Numbered from the stretch's first letter, positions 42,248 through 51,965 are shown. The stretch is 64,000 nucleotides of DNA from JAOXRU01 sp965247735 (GCA_965247735.1 CBDFHN010000001.1:248001-312000); one strand, 5' to 3'. Program-made: numbers and translations. Notes: generated by a model not told the origin, from the letters alone.

Positions 42248-43057
42248 ATGAATAAAAAAGTAGTTCTTATTACTGGAGGCTCCTCTGGAATAGGAAAAGC
42301 TATTGGAATCTTCCTAAAAGCACAAGGCTGTATCGTTTATGGCACCAGTAGAAACCCTGATAAACTTAGTGATTTTGATTCTTTTAATTTGGTAAAATTA
42401 GATGTAGTTGATGAAAAATCTATAGAAACGGCTGTTGAAGAAATTCTTAGTAAAGAAGGTAGATTAGATGTTCTGATTAATAATGCTGGAGTAGGTATTA
42501 CTGGAGCTGTTGAAGAGACCTCTAGTATAGAGGCGTTAAATGCTTTTGACACCAATTTTTTTGGACCACTAAATGTTATGAAAGTAGTGTTACCAGTAAT
42601 GAGAAATCAAAAAAACGGTCTTATTATTAATGTTACTTCTATAGCGGGTTATATGGGATTACCTTATAGAGGAATCTATTGTGCTACTAAAGGAGCTTTG
42701 GCAATTATGACAGAAGCTGTGCGGATGGAGACTAAGGATTTTGGAGTTAAAGTATGTACGGTAGCCCCAGGAGATTATGCTACTAATATAGCGGCAGGTA
42801 GGTTCCATGCGCCAATACTTCCGTTTTCTCCATATAAAGAAACCTACGAGCAGATTTTGGAAGCTATTGATGATGATGTAGATAAAGGCGGAGATCCTAT
42901 TGAGGTGGCTAAACTTATTTATAAGATTATGAATACTGCTAAACCTAAGGTGCATTATAAGGTAGGTGCTTTTACTCAAAAATTTTCTTTAGTCTTAAAA
43001 AGAGTATTGCCAGATAAAATTTATGAGAAATTATTGCTTAATCATTATAAGTTGTAG
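42248..43057 (+). CDS. Short-chain dehydrogenase/reductase (classical SDR)
   Basis: NAD(P)-dependent oxidoreductase of 269 residues. Cofactor motif T-G-G-S-S-G-I-G (about 9-16), N-N-A-G (77-80), catalytic S in V-T-S-I-A-G and the Y-C-A-T-K catalytic pair (about 145-149) are all present. The C-terminal part (P-K-V-H-Y-K-V-G and L-P-D-K-I-Y-E-K-L-L) resembles the SDR subgroup acting on lipids or steroids, so a hydrophobic substrate is possible. Its translation start is generated by the third of three tandem 92-bp repeats, so its expression may depend on them. Followed after 44 bases by a transaldolase-like gene on the same strand. Confidence 0.92.
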   Translation: MNKKVVLITGGSSGIGKAIGIFLKAQGCIVYGTSRNPDKLSDFDSFNLVKLDVVDEKSIETAVEEILSKEGRLDVLINNAGVGITGAVEETSSIEALNAFDTNFFGPLNVMKVVLPVMRNQKNGLIINVTSIAGYMGLPYRGIYCATKGALAIMTEAVRMETKDFGVKVCTVAPGDYATNIAAGRFHAPILPFSPYKETYEQILEAIDDDVDKGGDPIEVAKLIYKIMNTAKPKVHYKVGAFTQKFSLVLKRVLPDKIYEKLLLNHYKL

Positions 43058-43101
43058 TTTTGCAACTGGTTATTATTAATCCTTAATAAAGTAATAAAAG
43101 A

Positions 43102-43755
43102 ATGAAATTTTTTATTGATACTGCAAATTTAGAGCAAATTAAAGAAGCTAATGCACTTGGTGTTTTAGATGGTGTAACTACAAATCCATCTTTGATGGCT
43201 AAAGAAGGTATTACTGGTGAGCAAAATATTTTGGAGCACTATGTAAAGATTTGTGAAATTGTAGATGGTGATGTTTCTGCCGAGGTTATTGCTACCGACT
43301 ATGAAGGTATGGTAAAACAAGGTGAAGAATTGGCTGCATTACATGCTCAGATTGTAGTAAAATTACCATTGATTGAAGATGGTATTAAAGCTGCAAAATA
43401 TTTTTCTGATAAAGGAATTAAGACAAACGTTACTTTAGTGTTTTCTGTAGGGCAAGCATTATTAGCTGCTAAAGCAGGAGCTACTTATGTTTCTCCATTT
43501 ATAGGAAGACTAGACGATATTTCTACTGATGGATTAAATCTAATTGATGAAATTAGAATGATATATGATAATTACGGATTTAAAACGCAAATATTAGCTG
43601 CATCTGTACGTCATACAATGCATATTGTTAACTGTGCCAAATTGGGAGCAGATGTAATGACAGGACCTTTATCATCTATAAAAGGATTGTTAAAGCACCC
43701 ACTTACCGATATTGGATTGGCTAAGTTTTTAGAAGACTTTAAAAAAGGAAACTAG
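43102..43755 (+). CDS. fsa: Fructose-6-phosphate aldolase / transaldolase (TalC type)
   Basis: Short 217-residue transaldolase subfamily. F-F-I-D-T-A-N-L at the N-terminus, D-G-V-T-T-N-P-S-L, the Schiff-base lysine in I-V-V-K-L-P-L, T-N-V-T-L-V-F-S and Y-V-S-P-F-I-G-R-L-D-D are all conserved. Members either cleave fructose 6-phosphate or act as transaldolases in the pentose phosphate pathway; sequence alone does not decide between them. No other pentose phosphate gene is nearby. Ends with a strong terminator. Confidence 0.95.
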   Translation: MKFFIDTANLEQIKEANALGVLDGVTTNPSLMAKEGITGEQNILEHYVKICEIVDGDVSAEVIATDYEGMVKQGEELAALHAQIVVKLPLIEDGIKAAKYFSDKGIKTNVTLVFSVGQALLAAKAGATYVSPFIGRLDDISTDGLNLIDEIRMIYDNYGFKTQILAASVRHTMHIVNCAKLGADVMTGPLSSIKGLLKHPLTDIGLAKFLEDFKKGN

Positions 43756-43780
43756 TAGTTTTAGTTTACTTAAAAATTAT

Positions 43781-43819
43781 AAAAGCCTGAATGTATATTT
43801 TACACTCAGGCTTTTTTTT
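43781..43819 (+). terminator. Terminator after fsa
   Basis: Stem AAAGCCTGA-TGTA / TACA-TCAGGCTTT with one opposing mismatch and a 5-base loop, followed by eight Ts. It may also serve the convergent lipoprotein gene that ends at 43878. Confidence 0.85.
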
Positions 43820-43877
43820 GGGAAATATTTTAATACTTTTTATAATTACACAACAGCGTGCAACAATTATCGTTTAG

Positions 43878-45302
43878 TTATTTTGCTGCCAGTTTCTGTA
43901 GTGTTTTTTCAAACCTCTTATATTGGATGTTAGAAAAAGCATCGATAATTACATTATTGTTATTAACAATAATGGCTTTGTTAAGATTTTTGATAAAAAA
44001 GGTACTTCTCAGCTTTTTATGATCTCTAGATTGGTATTGATTTTCTTTATCAAGTTTCATCGTTTCTACAAGGTTTAACCACTTGGAGTATTCGGTAAAA
44101 AGACTAATTCCAACAAATTTATAGTTTGGATATTCTACTTTATAGTTATCAATTTTCTGATGTATGTTTTTTAGATGTGAAGGTTGAGTATTAGACCAAA
44201 AATAATAAACAGTAGCTTTCGCCTTTTTATCAGCAGTTAATACTATTTGTTCTCCCTTATTATTAAAAACAGTAGTTTTTGGAAAGTCTTTTCCTTTTTG
44301 GATGGCTTGTAATGCCGTATAAAGTTCTAAAACATCTTTTTTATGTTCGCTGTTTTCAGTAAGCTCTTGGAATTTTTTAATAAAAATACTATTATTTTTA
44401 GTGTTGTTGTCTTCTCTTAAAAAATAGTCTGTTGCTGTATACCTAAACAAATTGTCCCTAAGTATATGTTGTTGTATTAGGCTGTCAATAAGTGTTAATT
44501 TGTGCATATAATAATGTAATGTTCCGTCATTACCATTAGAAGATGTTTCGCAATAATTAACACAATTGATATACGATTTAGAACTTAGGTATGTTTTTAT
44601 ATAATTATAATAAGGTTTATAATACACCAGATTTTTATCATTAAAATTCACATTTTTTCTGAAATTATAATAGTTTTCTGGAAGTGGATCTATTTTTTTT
44701 AAGCCTAGCTTCTTTTTATGCATGTATGGATACTGCTCTCGGTATTCATAATTCATATAATTGATTTGTGCATTTAAGATAGCCATTGCCTTTTCAGAAA
44801 CTTCAATTTGTGCTAATAGTTCATCAAGGTTTTTTTCGTTTAATTCTTTTATAGAATCTAATTTGCTGGTAAAAGCTATTGCAGAAAGCTTGTAATAGCT
44901 TTTAATTTTTGGTCGTTGCGTTTCTGAGTTTAAGAAATATTCTAAAAGAAAATTGTTTAATTCTTCTCCTTTACCAGAAAAAACTAGTGATTCATCAAAT
45001 TCTATGGTATTCAAACGCATCATTAAACTGTCTCCTCTTTCCAAGTAAATATATTGATGTTCTGGAGCATGTTGAAAATGATACATGCCTTCTTTTAAAT
45101 CAGCAATTTTAAATAAAAAACTATTGTCATCTGATAATTTTAAAGAGTCTAAGACTTGATTCTCTTGATTTAAGAGCAAAACAAAATCACTGGTTGGGTT
45201 AACAATTTGTCCTCCAAAGTAGGTAAGTGTCTCGTTACACTTGTTTTGGTTACAACTCACTAGTGAGATTAAAAAGAGAGAAATGAGTAAAATTCTAGTC
45301 AT
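43878..45302 (-). CDS. Thioredoxin-like-fold lipoprotein lacking the CxxC site
   Basis: Lipoprotein signal (S-L-V-S-C-N-Q), an N-terminal beta domain resembling DUF4369-type leaders (G-Q-I-V-N-P-T-S-D-F-V, D-N-S-F-L-F-K-I, Y-I-Y-L-E-R-G-D-S), a long helical middle (about 110-330), and a C-terminal thioredoxin-like domain (about 340-470: G-K-D-F-P, A-T-V-Y-Y-F-W-S-N-T-Q-P-S-H-L). At the place of the W-C-x-x-C active site it reads W-S-N-T-Q-P-S-H, so both cysteines are missing. The architecture is that of flavobacterial TlpA/ResA-like envelope proteins, but this one cannot do thiol exchange; a binding or structural role is likely. Confidence 0.8.
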   Translation of the reverse strand: MTRILLISLFLISLVSCNQNKCNETLTYFGGQIVNPTSDFVLLLNQENQVLDSLKLSDDNSFLFKIADLKEGMYHFQHAPEHQYIYLERGDSLMMRLNTIEFDESLVFSGKGEELNNFLLEYFLNSETQRPKIKSYYKLSAIAFTSKLDSIKELNEKNLDELLAQIEVSEKAMAILNAQINYMNYEYREQYPYMHKKKLGLKKIDPLPENYYNFRKNVNFNDKNLVYYKPYYNYIKTYLSSKSYINCVNYCETSSNGNDGTLHYYMHKLTLIDSLIQQHILRDNLFRYTATDYFLREDNNTKNNSIFIKKFQELTENSEHKKDVLELYTALQAIQKGKDFPKTTVFNNKGEQIVLTADKKAKATVYYFWSNTQPSHLKNIHQKIDNYKVEYPNYKFVGISLFTEYSKWLNLVETMKLDKENQYQSRDHKKLRSTFFIKNLNKAIIVNNNNVIIDAFSNIQYKRFEKTLQKLAAK

Positions 45303-45455
45303 ATGCGGTTTGTCAGTTAGTACAAAGCTACTAAAGGACTCTGTAGTATGCTGTTAATAGAGCGTTAAATATTTTTTGAAAAGGTGAGTTAGATAGTTTA
45401 TGATAGGTTTATTTTTGTTATTTTTGCGCTGCAATTTAGAAAAAAAAAATAATTA

Positions 45456-47072
45456 ATGTTATCAGTATCAAATTTATCTGTTCAGTTCGGTAAACGAATA
45501 TTATTCGATGAAGTTAATGTCGCTTTTACTCAAGGAAACTGCTATGGTATCATAGGAGCCAATGGGGCAGGGAAGTCTACCTTCCTAAAAATATTATCAG
45601 GAAAGCAAGAAGCTACCTCTGGACATGTTCATTTGGAGCCTACTAAACGTATGTCTGTATTAGAGCAGGATCACCATGCTTCTGATACGTTTCCTGTTTT
45701 GGAAACTGTACTTATGGGGAATAAACCTTTATTTAAGATAAAAAAGGAGATGGATGCCTTGTATGCAGATTATACCGATGAAAATGCAGAGAAGATAGGG
45801 GAGTTGCAAGTTCAGTTTGAAGAAATGGACGGATGGAATGCAGACAGTAGTGCTGCTGCTATGTTATCAAATCTAGGGATAAAAGAAGAGCACCATTATA
45901 CAATGATGGGAGATTTGGATGGTAAGTTAAAAGTAAGGGTATTGCTAGCGCAAGCATTATTTGGTAACCCTGATGTACTGATAATGGATGAACCTACCAA
46001 TGATTTGGATTTTGAAACCATCTCTTGGTTAGAAAATTTCTTAGCACATTATGAAAACACCGTAATTGTTGTATCGCATGACCGTCACTTTTTAGATGCT
46101 GTATGTACACATATATCTGATATTGATTTTGGAAAAATAAATCATTTTAGTGGTAACTATACTTTCTGGTACGAAAGTAGCCAGTTGGCAGCACGTCAAC
46201 GTTCGCAGCAAAATAAGAAGGCTGAAGATAAGGCCAAAGAATTGCAAGAGTTTATTAGAAGATTTAGTGCCAATATGGCAAAAAGTAAACAAGCTACTTC
46301 TCGTAAAAAAATGTTAGATCGGTTAAAAATTGATGACATAAAACCTTCAAGTAGAAGGTATCCTGCTATTATTTTTGAGCGAGAGCGTGAAGCAGGAGAT
46401 CAAATTCTTAATATAGAAGGATTAAGTGCAAGTATAGAAGGAGAGCAATTGTTTAAAGGGGTGGATATTAACTTAGCAAAAGGAGATAAGGTTGCTATTA
46501 TTTCTAAAGATTCTAGGGCTACTACTGCTTTTTATAATATTATAAGTGGTAATCAAACTGCTGAAACAGGAAAAATTAACTGGGGTGTAACTACAATACA
46601 ATCATATTTGCCAGTAGATAATTCCGATTTTTTCGATAATGATGATTCATTAGTAGATTGGTTACGTCAATATGCAAAAACAGAAGAAGAGCGCGAAGAG
46701 GTTTTTGTTCGTGGTTTTTTAGGTAAAATGTTGTTTAGTGGAGAAGAGGCATTAAAAACAAGTAGAGTACTTTCTGGAGGAGAAAAGGTACGTTGTATGC
46801 TAAGTAGAATGATGATGATACGTGCCAATGTATTGTTGTTAGATGAGCCTACAAACCATTTGGATTTAGAGAGCATTACTACATTCAATAATTCGCTTAA
46901 AAACTTTAAAGGAACAGTATTATTAACGACTCATGATCATGAGTTTGCGCAAACTGTGGCAAATAGAGTTATAGAGTTAACTCCTAAAGGTGCTATTGAC
47001 CGTTATATGACTTTTGATGACTATATGGAGGATAAGAGCATAAAAGAACAAAGAGAAAAAATGTACAGTTAA
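45456..47072 (+). CDS. ABC-F family ATPase (YbiT/EttA-like)
   Basis: Soluble twin-NBD protein of the ABC-F class, which acts on ribosomes rather than in transport. NBD1: Walker A G-A-N-G-A-G-K-S-T (34-42), Walker B L-I-M-D-E-P-T-N-D-L-D. NBD2: signature L-S-G-G-E (439-443), Walker B L-L-L-D-E-P-T-N-H-L-D. A basic inter-domain linker (about 244-300, rich in K, R and Q) is the P-site tRNA interaction region. NBD2 Walker A (S-K-D-S-R-A-T-T, 350-357) and NBD1 signature (L-D-G-K-L-K) are degenerate, so only one of the two composite ATP sites looks competent. A perfect TATTTTTG box is at 45419-45426, without a -33 TTG. Single-gene unit with terminator. Confidence 0.94.
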   Translation: MLSVSNLSVQFGKRILFDEVNVAFTQGNCYGIIGANGAGKSTFLKILSGKQEATSGHVHLEPTKRMSVLEQDHHASDTFPVLETVLMGNKPLFKIKKEMDALYADYTDENAEKIGELQVQFEEMDGWNADSSAAAMLSNLGIKEEHHYTMMGDLDGKLKVRVLLAQALFGNPDVLIMDEPTNDLDFETISWLENFLAHYENTVIVVSHDRHFLDAVCTHISDIDFGKINHFSGNYTFWYESSQLAARQRSQQNKKAEDKAKELQEFIRRFSANMAKSKQATSRKKMLDRLKIDDIKPSSRRYPAIIFEREREAGDQILNIEGLSASIEGEQLFKGVDINLAKGDKVAIISKDSRATTAFYNIISGNQTAETGKINWGVTTIQSYLPVDNSDFFDNDDSLVDWLRQYAKTEEEREEVFVRGFLGKMLFSGEEALKTSRVLSGGEKVRCMLSRMMMIRANVLLLDEPTNHLDLESITTFNNSLKNFKGTVLLTTHDHEFAQTVANRVIELTPKGAIDRYMTFDDYMEDKSIKEQREKMYS

Positions 47073-47094
47073 ACTACGTACAGTAATTTTTTTA

Positions 47095-47135
47095 ATGCTC
47101 CTAAGGAAAAGTAATTTTGCTTAGGAGCATTTTTT
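47095..47135 (+). terminator. Terminator after the ABC-F gene
   Basis: Perfect 11-bp stem ATGCTCCTAAG (47095-47105) / CTTAGGAGCAT (47120-47130) followed by T5. Confidence 0.9.
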
Positions 47136-47195
47136 ATGAGCATTATACTGGTTAAGTTATGGGGTTCCGAAAGTTTAGTTTTTTTCAGTAATCGT

Positions 47196-47429
47196 TTATT
47201 CTTCTAAAGATGCTAAAAGCTTGTCTAGTACCGTTTGTGCTTTTTCAACCTCGGTTTTATGTACATACAAGTGCTGGTGTCCAGGAATTGGAGCAGCAAA
47301 ACCACCTAGTCTTCCAGATTCAGAATTATCTTTAATAACAGGAGCTATATCTATTTCTTCTAAGGCTGACTTTAATGCGTTTATAACAATAAAGGAAGCA
47401 GAATGTAATTTTTGATAATTAGTAATCAT
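47196..47429 (-). CDS. DUF2007-like small protein
   Basis: 77 residues without signal or membrane segment. It has the DUF2007 (putative signal-transducing) layout: a helix with A-L-K-S-A-L-E-E-I-D-I-A-P-V-I-K-D, a glycine-rich loop S-G-R-L-G-G-F, a strand Q-H-L-Y-V-H and a final helix with E-V-E-K-A-Q-T-V-L-D-K-L-L. The family is thought to bind other proteins or small molecules; nothing more specific can be said. Single gene between the ABC-F gene and pheT; the pheT terminator lies upstream of it. Confidence 0.85.
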   Translation of the reverse strand: MITNYQKLHSASFIVINALKSALEEIDIAPVIKDNSESGRLGGFAAPIPGHQHLYVHKTEVEKAQTVLDKLLASLEE

Positions 47430-47553
47430 AGGCTTTAGTTTTTCTATAAGTTACAATTTTTTTTTGAATTATTATGAGGACTATAGCTAATAATTTCAAT
47501 ATTTAAGTGATAATCAGAAATAAAAATCTAGGGAATAAATTTAAAAATTCAAT

Positions 47554-47594
47554 AAAAAAATGCCCATACAGGTATCTTTGTATGGGCATTTTTT
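47554..47594 (-). terminator. Terminator after pheT
   Basis: Perfect 9-bp stem TGCCCATAC (47561-47569) / GTATGGGCA (47580-47588) flanked by A7 and T7. It is just beyond the pheT stop. Confidence 0.9.
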
Positions 47595-47615
47595 TAAGTA
47601 TTTTAGTGTTGTTGA

Positions 47616-50042
47616 CTAACGTAGTTCTGCAGCAAAATTCTTTTCAAAATTTTGTTGTAGTTTATTCATTATTTTATCTATTTGCTTGTCAGTTAACGTT
47701 GCTTTTTCGTTTTGTAAAGTAAAGCTCAATGCATAACTCTTTTTTCCTTTCGGAAGTTTGTCACCTACATAAACATCAAATAAATCTACTTTTTTAAGCA
47801 AGTTCTTTTCTGTTTGGAGGGCAAGGTTGTATAATTCGTCAAAGCTTACGCTATCGTTAAGTAACAAAGCGAAATCTCTTCTTACTTCAGGAAACTTAGG
47901 GATTTCTTTGTAAATAACATTGTTGGATTTAATAGCCTCTAGGATATTGTCCCAATTAAAATCTGCAAATAGTACTTCTTGTTTTATACCAAACGCTTTA
48001 AGAATGCTACTTTTTACAACTCCAAAGCTTACTAGGTTCTTTTTTTTGTGACTATAGCTAATACCTTCCGTAAAAATAGCTTCGGTAGCTGTAGCAGTTT
48101 TGGTATTAGAAAGTCCAAGTCTAGCCAAAATACCATCAATAGTTCCTTTTATAAAAAAGAAATCTGATTTTGCAGATTTGGAATTCCATGTTTCGGATGA
48201 CTTATTACCAGTTGTAAATATAGAAAGGTGTTTGTTTTCTATTCTACCACTATCATAATTATGATATGTTTTCCCGAATTCAAATATTTTAAGGTTTAAT
48301 TGCTTTCTATTGATATTATGTGCTAATGCTTCTAATCCAGAAAATAGTAACGATTGTCTTAATGTAGATAAGTCGTTACTAAGTGGATTTAACATGGTAA
48401 CATTATGAGCGTCATTAATATCGTCTGAAAGTTTATTGTATTCAGGCGATGTTAAACTATTTGCCATAATTTCATAAAAACCTTGTGCAGCTAGTTGGTT
48501 TCCAATTGTGTTTTGGATTTTATAATCTTCAAATTTAGAAGTTTGGGCTACTGAAGCATTTATTTTGGTTGAAAATTCAATATTGTTATAACCATAAACC
48601 CTAAGAATTTCTTCAATAACATCAGCTTCACGCTGTACATCTACGCGGTAAGATGGAATGGTAAGACCAATACCCGTTTCGGTAACGTTATTGATTTTCA
48701 TTTCCAAAGAAGATAAAATAGATTTTATAGCTTCTCTTGGAATAACCTGTCCAATAAGCTTGTCTACTTTTTCGAACGTTAAAAATACCTGATGGTCCTT
48801 TAATTTTTTAGGAAATAGATCTATAATATCCGAACTGATAACACCTCCAGCAACTTCTTGTATTAATAGTGTTGCTCTTTGTAAAGCATATTCTACTAGA
48901 TTGATGTCTATACCTCTTTCGAAACGGAAGGAAGCATCTGTATTCAAACCATGCCTTTTTGCTGTTTTACGAACAGAAATTGGGTCGAAATATGCACTTT
49001 CTAAGAAAATGGTTGTTGTAGAATCTGTAACACTTGAGTTAAGTCCTCCAAAAACACCAGCTATACATAGCGGTTTTTCGTCATCACAGATCATGATGTC
49101 TTCTTCATGAAGTTCTCTTTCTACTTCATCCAACGTGGTGAATTTACTTCCTTTTTCTAATGTTTTTACTGTAATTTTTTGTCCAGTTATTTTTGCAGCA
49201 TCAAAAGCATGTAGCGGTTGTCCAATACTATGTAGTACGTAGTTAGTAACATCAACAATATTGTTTTTTGGTGTAATACCTATGGCATTAAGTCTGTTTT
49301 TTAACCATTCTGGTGATTCAGCAACTTTAACACCAGAAATAGTAACACCACAATAGCGAGGTACTACATCAGAATTTGCTACATCAATATCAACTTTTAA
49401 TGTTCTGTTTTCTACATGAAAGTTACTTACAGATGGCGATATTAATTCAATATTGATATCTTTTTGTAATAATCCAGCTTTTAGATCTCTTGCTACTCCA
49501 AAATGACTCATGGCATCTGCTCGGTTTGGTGTAAGACCTATTTCGAATATTTGATCGTTTTCAATCTTAAAAACATCACTGCATAGAGTTCCAGGAGCTA
49601 AAGTGTCGTCTAAAACCATGATGCCATCATGTCCTTTGCCAAGTCCAAGTTCATCTTCGGCACAGATCATACCATAACTTTCTTCTCCTCTAATCTTTCC
49701 TTTTTTTATTTTCCACTCCTGACCATTTTCGTCATAAAGTTTGGTTCCAATTGTTGCTACAGGAACTTTTTGACCAGCAGCTACATTAGGTGCACCACAT
49801 ACAATTTGTAACGGAGTTTCCGTACCAATATTAACAGTAGTTAGTCTTAATCGATCTGCATTTGGATGCTGCACACAAGTAAGTACATGGCCAACAACAA
49901 TACCTTGCAGTCCTCCTTTTATAGATTCAAAAGGGCTGATACCTTCTACCTCTAATCCTAAATCTGTAAGTAACTCTCCAGTTTTATCTGCTTCCCAATC
50001 AATATTAAGGAATTGTTTTAACCAATTGTATGAAATCTTCAT
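47616..50042 (-). CDS. pheT: Phenylalanyl-tRNA synthetase beta subunit
   Basis: Beta chain of the heterotetrameric PheRS. 808 residues in the standard order: an EMAP-II-like tRNA-binding OB fold (about 40-150, with V-L-T-C-V-Q-H-P-N-A-D-R-L-R and C-G-A-P-N-V), B3/B4 editing domain (G-V-F-G-G-L-N-S-S-V, about 335), B5 domain, catalytic-like core (L-L-F-S-G-L-E-A-L) and a C-terminal ferredoxin-fold anticodon-binding FDX-ACB domain with F-P-E-V-R-R-D-F-A-L-L and K-S-Y-A-L-S-F-T-L-Q-N-E. pheS is not in this window, so the subunits are encoded apart, as is usual in Flavobacteriia. Confidence 0.98.
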   Translation of the reverse strand: MKISYNWLKQFLNIDWEADKTGELLTDLGLEVEGISPFESIKGGLQGIVVGHVLTCVQHPNADRLRLTTVNIGTETPLQIVCGAPNVAAGQKVPVATIGTKLYDENGQEWKIKKGKIRGEESYGMICAEDELGLGKGHDGIMVLDDTLAPGTLCSDVFKIENDQIFEIGLTPNRADAMSHFGVARDLKAGLLQKDINIELISPSVSNFHVENRTLKVDIDVANSDVVPRYCGVTISGVKVAESPEWLKNRLNAIGITPKNNIVDVTNYVLHSIGQPLHAFDAAKITGQKITVKTLEKGSKFTTLDEVERELHEEDIMICDDEKPLCIAGVFGGLNSSVTDSTTTIFLESAYFDPISVRKTAKRHGLNTDASFRFERGIDINLVEYALQRATLLIQEVAGGVISSDIIDLFPKKLKDHQVFLTFEKVDKLIGQVIPREAIKSILSSLEMKINNVTETGIGLTIPSYRVDVQREADVIEEILRVYGYNNIEFSTKINASVAQTSKFEDYKIQNTIGNQLAAQGFYEIMANSLTSPEYNKLSDDINDAHNVTMLNPLSNDLSTLRQSLLFSGLEALAHNINRKQLNLKIFEFGKTYHNYDSGRIENKHLSIFTTGNKSSETWNSKSAKSDFFFIKGTIDGILARLGLSNTKTATATEAIFTEGISYSHKKKNLVSFGVVKSSILKAFGIKQEVLFADFNWDNILEAIKSNNVIYKEIPKFPEVRRDFALLLNDSVSFDELYNLALQTEKNLLKKVDLFDVYVGDKLPKGKKSYALSFTLQNEKATLTDKQIDKIMNKLQQNFEKNFAAELR

Positions 50043-50268
50043 TCTAAAATATTATAGTTGTCAAAGATACTACAATGGTTTTAGATGCCAAATTTGATTT
50101 GAGATAGAATGCTACTTTTTTTAAACAGATTTTTGTTCATCAATTCAAAAAAAAGGGAAGATTTTAAGTAATATAAAAGAACTATATATTGAGCATTTAT
50201 AAATTATAATAGTTGTTAAATGAGGTATATTGTTATATTTAAACAGTATTTACCAATCTATATATAAA

Positions 50269-51753
50269 ATGAAGTATGAAAGAAATGAATTTCTAAAACT
50301 TAGCGCATTTGGAGCAATAGGAGCTTGTTTAACGCCAACTGAATTGTTTTCTCAGTCCAAAAATGATTTTAAATTGTCTGGAAAAACGAAATCACCAAAA
50401 GAGGTAATTATAATTGGTGGAGGTGTAGCTGGTTTGCCTACAGCATATGAATTAAAAAAGATGGGACATTCTCCAATAATTTTGGAAGGACAGTCAAGAA
50501 TTGGTGGTAGAGTGTATACAAACAGGAATTTTTCTGATGGTTTATATACAGAGTTTGGGGCTACAAGGGTACCGCTTGAACATAAATTAACACAGCATTA
50601 TATAAAGGAACTTGAGTTAGAACTAGAGCCATTTTTTCCTTCTAAAGGAGCTTATGTAAAGTTATGGAACGGTAAAGAATATCATGAAGATAACAGTACT
50701 TTGCTTAGGAAACTTGGGTTGGACTCCAATGTAAATAAAACCAAGCAGAAAATTAAAGCTAGAATTTATAATAAGCTAAAAAAGGATATCGAATCTATAG
50801 GAGATATTTACAATATAAACTGGCCTAGTAAATCCGATGTATGGAAATATGATCAATTGTCTGCTTATGAGTTATTGAAATTACATGGTTTTAGTGATAA
50901 TGCTATATCGTATTATAATTGGACTAAGGATTTAAGTTTTTTTAAAGAGAGATCAGCTTTGGATTATTTACGTTATGAGTTAAAAAAGAAAGAAATAAAG
51001 AATTCTTTTTATAAGGTTAAAGGGGGAATGGATAATATACCTCTGGGTTTTGCTAAGTTTTTAAAAGAAGAAATTAGGTATGAAGCTAAAGTGGTAAAAA
51101 TTGATCATAACGATAAGGGAGTAAAGGTTACTTATACTTCTTCTGGGGGTAATTATACTATAACTGGAGATTATGTGGTTAGTGCTGTGCCCTTTACAGT
51201 ATTGCGTAATATTGAAATAGTTCCGAAATTATCTGATAAAAAATCACAAGCAATTGATCAATTGTATATGCGCCCTGTTGTTAGGACAGATTTACAATTT
51301 AAAAAGCATTTTTGGGAAGATACGGGGCATAATGGTTTTGGAGATTTGAATGATCCTGCACGAGTTTGGCATCTTACACAAGGCCAAAAAGGAAAAAGAG
51401 GTTGTCTTACAATTTATCAAAATGACTCTCAGGCTTATCGTATTTCTGCTATGTCAAAAGCCAATCAGGTAGAATCTGGTATTGGTCAAATAGAACAGTT
51501 ATATACAGGAGCAAGAAAATATTTGGAGAATGTTTCTATTCATGATTGGTATAAGGATCCATGGGCTAAGGGAGCTTACACTTCATTTAAAGTTGGACAG
51601 ATGTCAGAAATTCATCCTTATTTAGCCAATTCTGAAGGAAGAATACATTTTGCAGGTGAGCATACTTCACAGTGGATGGGCTGGATGCAGGCCGCATTTC
51701 AGAGTACACACAGGGTAGTTAAGGAAATTGAAGATAATGTTTTAAAGAATTAA
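50269..51753 (+). CDS. FAD-dependent flavin amine oxidase
   Basis: Monoamine/L-amino-acid oxidase type flavoprotein. An N-terminal export-like segment (Y-E-R-N-E-F-L-K-L-S-A-F-G-A-I-G-A) resembles Tat signals of Bacteroidota but has a single arginine. FAD-binding V-I-I-I-G-G-G-V-A-G-L-P-T-A-Y-E-L and R-I-G-G-R-V-Y-T-N are intact, and the C-terminal flavin contact I-H-F-A-G-E-H-T-S-Q-W-M-G-W-M-Q-A-A is characteristic of the family. Substrate unknown. The ATG at 50269 gives the best N-terminus; an in-frame ATG 13 codons earlier (50230) is also possible. Not in an operon. Confidence 0.93.
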   Translation: MKYERNEFLKLSAFGAIGACLTPTELFSQSKNDFKLSGKTKSPKEVIIIGGGVAGLPTAYELKKMGHSPIILEGQSRIGGRVYTNRNFSDGLYTEFGATRVPLEHKLTQHYIKELELELEPFFPSKGAYVKLWNGKEYHEDNSTLLRKLGLDSNVNKTKQKIKARIYNKLKKDIESIGDIYNINWPSKSDVWKYDQLSAYELLKLHGFSDNAISYYNWTKDLSFFKERSALDYLRYELKKKEIKNSFYKVKGGMDNIPLGFAKFLKEEIRYEAKVVKIDHNDKGVKVTYTSSGGNYTITGDYVVSAVPFTVLRNIEIVPKLSDKKSQAIDQLYMRPVVRTDLQFKKHFWEDTGHNGFGDLNDPARVWHLTQGQKGKRGCLTIYQNDSQAYRISAMSKANQVESGIGQIEQLYTGARKYLENVSIHDWYKDPWAKGAYTSFKVGQMSEIHPYLANSEGRIHFAGEHTSQWMGWMQAAFQSTHRVVKEIEDNVLKN

Positions 51754-51867
51754 CTGCTAACGAGTATGAAAATAGTAATGAAAGAAAGAATTGCAACATA
51801 TGCAATTTTGAATGTAGATGTTAGGGCTAAGAATTAGATTCAAAAAATATAATGACGAATAGTATTA

Positions 51868-51903
51868 AAAAAAAAGCTACTATCTTTTTTGATAGTAGCT
51901 TAA
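51868..51903 (-). terminator. Terminator of the leu operon
   Basis: Perfect 11-bp stem AAGCTACTATC (51874-51884) / GATAGTAGCTT (51891-51901); on the minus strand it is followed by eight or more Ts. It ends leuACDB. Confidence 0.9.
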
Positions 51904-51965
51904 TGCTATTGTTGAATAATTAATATACTCTACTTGGTAATAGGGTGATTATAATGTGTTGTAAT

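Noticed and set aside
42659..42979. 106-codon minus-strand ORF inside the SDR gene
   Set aside because: Antisense to conserved SDR motifs; no start context or homology.
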